The translations under genes were made by a program, and so were the position numbers. The notes below the pieces were generated by a model. The model did not search any database. It was not told the origin of the DNA and saw only the letters and a list, made by a program, of their open reading frames with translations. Shown one piece after another: positions 5,379-6,576 of a DNA stretch of 6,576 nucleotides. The stretch is from DAOTWP01 sp034435675 (lineage in GTDB: Bacteria > Chloroflexota > Anaerolineae > Aggregatilineales > Phototrophicaceae), in NCBI GenBank assembly GCA_034435675.1, contig DAOTWP010000241.1:1-6576 (forward strand), in the 5' to 3' direction. Positions within the stretch are counted from its first letter, which is position 1. Each line of letters starts with the position of its first letter.

Positions 5379-6576
5379 ATGGCTGGCACAGCAGTCTCCC
5401 ATGCCACACAGGGCAGGCAAGCCGTCACCACACTGTCGCAGCGTAAACGGCAGGATGCCCTGGTCGGCTACCTGTTTATGGCTCCGGCGCTGTCTATTTT
5501 TTTGGTGTTTCTGGTTATACCGATTATTTTTGCGGTCTACATTAGTTTTACGAATTGGAACGGTATCACCCCGCTGGCACAGACCGAAGCGCGTGCCTCC
5601 GGCAGCGTCGTTTTCACTAACCAGACGGCGGCAGCGGTGACGATCCCGGCGGGCACGCTGGTCAGCACACGCGGCGACTCGGCGGTGCAGTTCCGCACCA
5701 CGCAGGAAGTCGTCCTTCCGGCGGGGGCAGAAAGCACCGTTGAAGTGCCCGTAGAGGCAGTTGAGCCGGGGGCAGCCAGCAACGCGCGGCGCGGGATGAT
5801 TGCGGTGGTGCCGCCGGAATTGAGCGAACTGGTGACGGTGACCAACCCGGCGATCTTCACCACCGGGCTGGATAATGCCTACAGCGGTGTCGGGCTGGAG
5901 AACTACAGCGCGCTGCTGTTCCAGGACGGCATCCGCCAGCGCGACTTTTTCACGGCGCTGAAGAACACCGTCTATTATGTGCTCGGTGTTGTGCCCGCGC
6001 AGACCGCGCTGGCGCTGCTGCTGGCGGTGGTGGTCAACCAGAAGTGGCTGCGCGGCAAGGGCGTGTTCCGCACGGTCTTTTACTTCCCCTCGATCACCTC
6101 ATCGGTGGTGATTTCGCTGATCTTCATGTGGATGTTCACGCGCGGCGGGCTGGTCAACGGGCTGCTGGGGGCGCTGTTCCCCAACTATACCGGGGTAACC
6201 TGGCTGAACGACTCCAACGGGGTGATTCACAACCTGCTGGGCTTGTTCGGCATTAATCGTCAGACCGTGGGGGATTGGGCGACGACACGCGCGGCGGGCT
6301 TGACGCTGTGGGACTGGATCAGCGGACCGAGCACGACGATGTTCACGATCATGATCCTCAACACGTGGACGACCATCGGCACGCTGATGGTGATCTTCCT
6401 CGCGGCGCTGCAAAACATCCCCTCGCATGTTTACGAGGCGGCGCGGGTGGATGGCGCGACCGGCTGGCAGATTTTCCGCAAGATCACTGTGCCGCTGCTG
6501 CGCCCGACAACGTTCTTTGTCGTCACGCTGGGGTTGATCGGCTGCTTCCAGGTGTTCGACCAGATTTTTGTGATTT
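5379..6576 (+). CDS. MalF-type sugar ABC transporter permease with an extracytoplasmic baseplate-J-like insertion (3' end outside window)
   Basis: An open frame of 399 codons running off the window end; I translated it by hand without finding a stop. A short basic N-terminus (QRKRQDA, 21-27) precedes transmembrane segment 1 (about 30-56). Further segments lie near 195-219, 231-253, 320-343 and 377-397. The EAA loop that contacts the ATPase is complete: EAARVDGATGWQIF (353-366) then KITVPLLRP (368-376). This identifies a binding-protein-dependent sugar permease of the MalF/UgpA type. Such proteins usually read SFTNWN, a few residues, then VGLENY. Here SFTNWN (56-61) and VGLENY (171-176) are about 110 residues apart because of an inserted beta-rich module (about 73-165). 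The loop between segments 3 and 4 (about 254-319) is also long. Both expansions face outside by topology. It follows the binding-protein gene in the same operon. A partner MalG-type permease is expected downstream but not seen. Confidence 0.9.
   Translation, partial: MAGTAVSHATQGRQAVTTLSQRKRQDALVGYLFMAPALSIFLVFLVIPIIFAVYISFTNWNGITPLAQTEARASGSVVFTNQTAAAVTIPAGTLVSTRGDSAVQFRTTQEVVLPAGAESTVEVPVEAVEPGAASNARRGMIAVVPPELSELVTVTNPAIFTTGLDNAYSGVGLENYSALLFQDGIRQRDFFTALKNTVYYVLGVVPAQTALALLLAVVVNQKWLRGKGVFRTVFYFPSITSSVVISLIFMWMFTRGGLVNGLLGALFPNYTGVTWLNDSNGVIHNLLGLFGINRQTVGDWATTRAAGLTLWDWISGPSTTMFTIMILNTWTTIGTLMVIFLAALQNIPSHVYEAARVDGATGWQIFRKITVPLLRPTTFFVVTLGLIGCFQVFDQIFVI
5595..5873 (+). other. Baseplate-J-like beta module inserted in the permease
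   Basis: Residues about 73-165 of the permease. Key pieces are GSVVFTNQTAAAVTIPAGT (75-93), VQFRTTQEVVLPAGAEST (103-120), VEVPVEAVEPGAASNARRG (121-139) and LVTVTNPAIFTTGLD (151-165). The order FTN, IPAGT, a phase with FRTT, PAG, VPVEAVEPGAA-N, VTNPA and a final T-G-x-D matches the N-terminal region of baseplate J/gp47-type proteins as I remember it (VTIPAGT, RFRTT, VPVRAVEPGAAGN, VTNPAA, TGGTD). That is recognition by eye, not a search. The segment has no hydrophobic stretch long enough to cross a membrane, and it stays in frame at both borders. Confidence 0.65.
6435..6506 (+). other. EAA coupling motif of the permease
   Basis: Residues 353-376 carry the full EAA-x3-G-x9-I-x-x-P pattern: Glu353, Ala354, Ala355, Asp358, Gly359, Ala360, Phe366, Ile369, Pro372 and Pro376. 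It lies in the cytoplasmic loop predicted between segments 4 and 5 and docks on the MalK/MsmX-type ATPase. The intact motif argues that the permease is functional despite the insertion. Confidence 0.9.

Noticed and set aside
5497..5503. Run of seven T in the permease as a programmed frameshift site
   Set aside because: The run encodes Ile-Phe-Leu in transmembrane segment 1, the zero frame continues intact, and there is no downstream stimulatory structure or useful alternative product.
5401..5863. Alternative frames over the permease start and insertion (plus 5401-5640, minus 5537-5863)
   Set aside because: The frame from 5379 with a good ribosome site gives an unbroken permease ending in a full EAA motif. 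The alternatives are out-of-frame shadows.

Overview
The window looks like a chromosomal segment from a GC-rich, free-living heterotrophic bacterium, most likely a member of the Chloroflexota (Anaerolineae-like). I base that on the protein style of the solute-binding protein and permease, on a baseplate-J-like beta module of a kind I remember from that phylum, and on the intergenic palindromic repeats. This is recognition from memory, not a search, so the phylum is a moderate-confidence inference.

Layout. Bases 1-509 hold no convincing gene. They are a block of modular inverted repeats: a MITE-like unit at 1-122 with a central perfect hairpin, a second long hairpin at 146-224, a third copy of the unit-end sequence at 243-262, and a nested palindrome at 311-459. 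Two minus-strand genes follow: a hotdog-fold acyl-CoA thioesterase (510-1007) and, upstream of it, a very small stand-alone LexA-type winged-helix protein (1102-1344). A 344-base divergent intergenic region (1345-1688) carries a 13-base-period tandem repeat, an SOS-box-like site, a CAACGG/CCGTTG inverted repeat and a perfect 20-base LacI-family-type operator just upstream of the plus-strand sugar genes.

The plus strand then reads as one carbohydrate locus: a GH65 family inverting disaccharide phosphorylase (1689-3908), a secreted family-1 sugar-binding protein of an ABC importer (3992-5251), and a MalF-type permease (from 5379, running off the window end). Both gaps within this set contain G+C-rich hairpins without a T-tract, better read as intercistronic processing or attenuation elements than as full terminators. 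The likely logic is import of an alpha-linked glucose disaccharide or oligosaccharide by the ABC system, intracellular phosphorolysis to beta-glucose 1-phosphate plus glucose or a shortened chain, and control by a LacI-family repressor that is not encoded in the window.

The most unusual item is the permease. Between transmembrane segment 1 and the conserved GLENY segment, where ordinary short MalF-type permeases have only a few residues, there is an in-frame insertion of about 100 residues that resembles the beta-rich module of phage baseplate J (gp47-like) proteins. The predicted topology places it outside the cell membrane, beside the docking site of the binding protein. The binding protein has no lipobox cysteine, so it has no visible membrane anchor of its own. 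A tethering or docking role for the inserted module is an attractive, untested idea.
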